A stretch of 6,774 nt of DNA from an uncultured Collinsella sp. (lineage in GTDB: Bacteria > Actinomycetota > Coriobacteriia > Coriobacteriales > Coriobacteriaceae): assembly GCA_937937835.1 (NCBI GenBank), contig CALDBJ010000014.1, positions 1 to 6,774 of the forward strand, read 5' to 3'. How positions within the stretch are numbered: the stretch's first letter is position 1; each line of letters opens with the position of its first letter. The notes under the pieces were generated by a model. That model worked only from the letters and a program-made list of their open reading frames with translations. It made no database searches and was not told the origin of the DNA. Made by a program: the position numbers and the translations under genes. Positions 5,673-6,774 of the stretch are shown here, in pieces.

Positions 5673-6674
5673 ATGGATACACTGCTCGAGGCCATTGACG
5701 TCTGCGATGTCGATGGCTTTTGCTATGGCAACTATACGGACGAGGAGGCCGGCACCGGTTGCACCGTAATCGTGGCACCCGAGGGCGCCACCGGCGGCGT
5801 TGACGTTCGCGGCGGTGCTCCAGCATCGCGCGAAACCGACCTGCTGCGACCCGAGAACACCGTCGACAAGGTCCACGCCGTCTGCCTTTCGGGTGGATCG
5901 GCCTTTGGCCTCGAGGCTGCAAGCGGCGTCGCTCGCGAGCTTGAGAGCCGCGGCATCGGCCTTCCCGTCGGCCCCACGCAGGTGCCTATCGTGTGCTCCA
6001 GCTGTATCTTCGACCTCGCTTTTGGTAACCCCACCGTGCGCCCCGACATTGAGGCCGGCATCGCCGCCGTGCGCGAAGCACTCGACCACACCCCCACCAA
6101 GCTCGAACAGGGCAACGTAGGCGCCGGCACGGGCGCTACCGTGGGTAAGCTCATGGGGCCTGCCACCTGCATGAAGGCCGGCCTTGGAGCTGCCGCCGTA
6201 GCACTCGGCCCCATCAAGGTGGGCGCCGTGGTCTCGGTCAACGCCTGCGGCAACGTTGTCGACCCCTTCACCGGCGAGTGGGTCGCCGGCATGCGCGCCG
6301 CAGCCGATAGCGACCAGATCGTCGACATGGAACTCGCAGCCTTTGCCGCCGCCGGATCCATGCAGATGCCGCTCGACCGCACCAACACCACCATCAGCTG
6401 CATCGTCACCAACGTGGAACTCACTAAGGCACAAGCCACCAAGGTCTCCCAGATGGCCGCAGACGCCTACGCACACGCCATCCGCCCCACACACACCACC
6501 AACGACGGCGACACCATCTACACCCTCGCCAGCGGCAAACTGGGCGCCCAGGCAAGCGCCGCCGTTCCCCTAGACCTGCTGGGCATGCTCGCCGTAAGGG
6601 CCCTGGAAACCGCCATCGTAAACGGAGCCAAAACCGCCAAAACCTCCCACGGAATCCCAGGTGCTGCGAAGTAA
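5673..6674 (+). CDS. P1 family peptidase (DmpA/NylC-like, self-processing Ntn-type hydrolase)
   Basis: The 333-residue precursor belongs to the P1/S58 family, which includes DmpA aminopeptidase, beta-aminopeptidase BapA and the nylon-oligomer hydrolase NylC. These enzymes cut themselves in two, and the new N-terminal Ser/Thr becomes the nucleophile. The expected cleavage is N238/T239 in the motif RTNTTIS, giving a large alpha and a roughly 95-residue beta chain. Other family marks are GTGCTVI (27-33), LSGGSAFGLEAASGV (72-86), GAGTGATVGKLMG (150-162), NACGNVVDPFTGEWVAG (190-206) and NDGDTIYTLASGK (277-289). No signal peptide or membrane segment is visible, so it is probably cytoplasmic. It carries nine cysteines, including C108-x2-C111 where relatives, as I recall them, have no such pair. 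AGGAG at 5662-5666, six bases before the ATG, supports the start. The physiological substrate is unknown; small peptides with unusual amino ends are the best guess. Confidence 0.92.
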   Translation: MDTLLEAIDVCDVDGFCYGNYTDEEAGTGCTVIVAPEGATGGVDVRGGAPASRETDLLRPENTVDKVHAVCLSGGSAFGLEAASGVARELESRGIGLPVGPTQVPIVCSSCIFDLAFGNPTVRPDIEAGIAAVREALDHTPTKLEQGNVGAGTGATVGKLMGPATCMKAGLGAAAVALGPIKVGAVVSVNACGNVVDPFTGEWVAGMRAAADSDQIVDMELAAFAAAGSMQMPLDRTNTTISCIVTNVELTKAQATKVSQMAADAYAHAIRPTHTTNDGDTIYTLASGKLGAQASAAVPLDLLGMLAVRALETAIVNGAKTAKTSHGIPGAAK

Positions 6675-6741
6675 TCTCACTCGACCGTCGGTCGGAGGCG
6701 GGCGGGCATTACGTTTGCTGCTCTACAGTCCTATGCAAGAC

Positions 6742-6767
6742 GAAGGCCACATTAAGTGGCCTTCTTT
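6742..6767 (+). terminator. Hairpin terminator after the P1 peptidase gene
   Basis: GAAGGCCAC (6742-6750) and GTGGCCTTC (6756-6764) form a perfect nine-pair stem with loop ATTAA, followed by TTT. Flanking ATGCAA (6733-6738) and TTGCAT (6766-6771) could extend it as an outer, imperfect stem. It ends the transcript about 70 bases after the peptidase stop. The stretch between the stop and this hairpin holds only a small CGACC/GGTCG dyad (6682-6694). The T-run is short, so termination strength is uncertain; the reverse direction has a poorer T-run. Confidence 0.7.
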
Positions 6768-6774
6768 GCATGCG

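Noticed and set aside
5667..6494. A 275-codon minus-strand frame opposite the P1 peptidase gene
   Set aside because: The same kind of mirror frame: Gly/Ala/Asp/His-rich with no family resemblance, while the + strand encodes a complete peptidase with a good ribosome site.

Overview
The window looks like ordinary chromosomal DNA from a high-G+C anaerobic actinobacterium. The best guess is Coriobacteriia, close to Collinsella. This rests on strongly G/C-ending codons, on the flavour of the encoded proteins, and on short G/C-rich intergenic gaps with AT-rich promoter patches. The genus is an inference from family resemblance, not from a marker gene. No rRNA, tRNA, CRISPR array, transposase or phage gene is visible.

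Layout. All five genes lie on the + strand. Positions 1-509 are non-coding and much more AT-rich than the rest, with several dyad and phased-repeat patterns. Then come: polyphosphate kinase ppk1 (510-2918), with a long extra C-terminal tail; a strong intrinsic terminator (2942-2985); a RumA/RlmD-type rRNA m5U methyltransferase (3032-4345); a probable promoter (4386-4414); a DJ-1/YajL-type protein (4451-4993) overlapping by ATGA a Maf-type nucleotide pyrophosphatase (4990-5571); a weak hairpin and -10-like box; a P1-family (DmpA/NylC-like) self-cleaving peptidase (5673-6674); and a closing hairpin terminator (6742-6767).

How the genes fit together. ppk1 is a transcription unit of its own: it has a large upstream control region and a terminator right behind it. 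Its product makes polyphosphate from ATP. The DJ-1 and maf genes are translationally coupled and suggest a small 'house-cleaning' pair. The upstream methyltransferase makes 5-methyluridine in rRNA, and YhdE-type Maf enzymes are known to hydrolyse UTP/dTTP and 5-methyl-UTP, so a loose link is possible but unproven. The P1 peptidase has its own ribosome site and probably its own transcript.

No new multi-gene system is evident. The points most worth a second look are: the loss in PPK1 of the histidine equivalent to E. coli H454 while every other catalytic residue aligns without a net gap; the roughly 94-residue Pro/Glu/Ala tail of PPK1 ending in a basic, glycine/leucine-rich segment; and the perfect 11-bp inverted repeat plus roughly 10-bp phased TATTC motifs upstream of ppk1.
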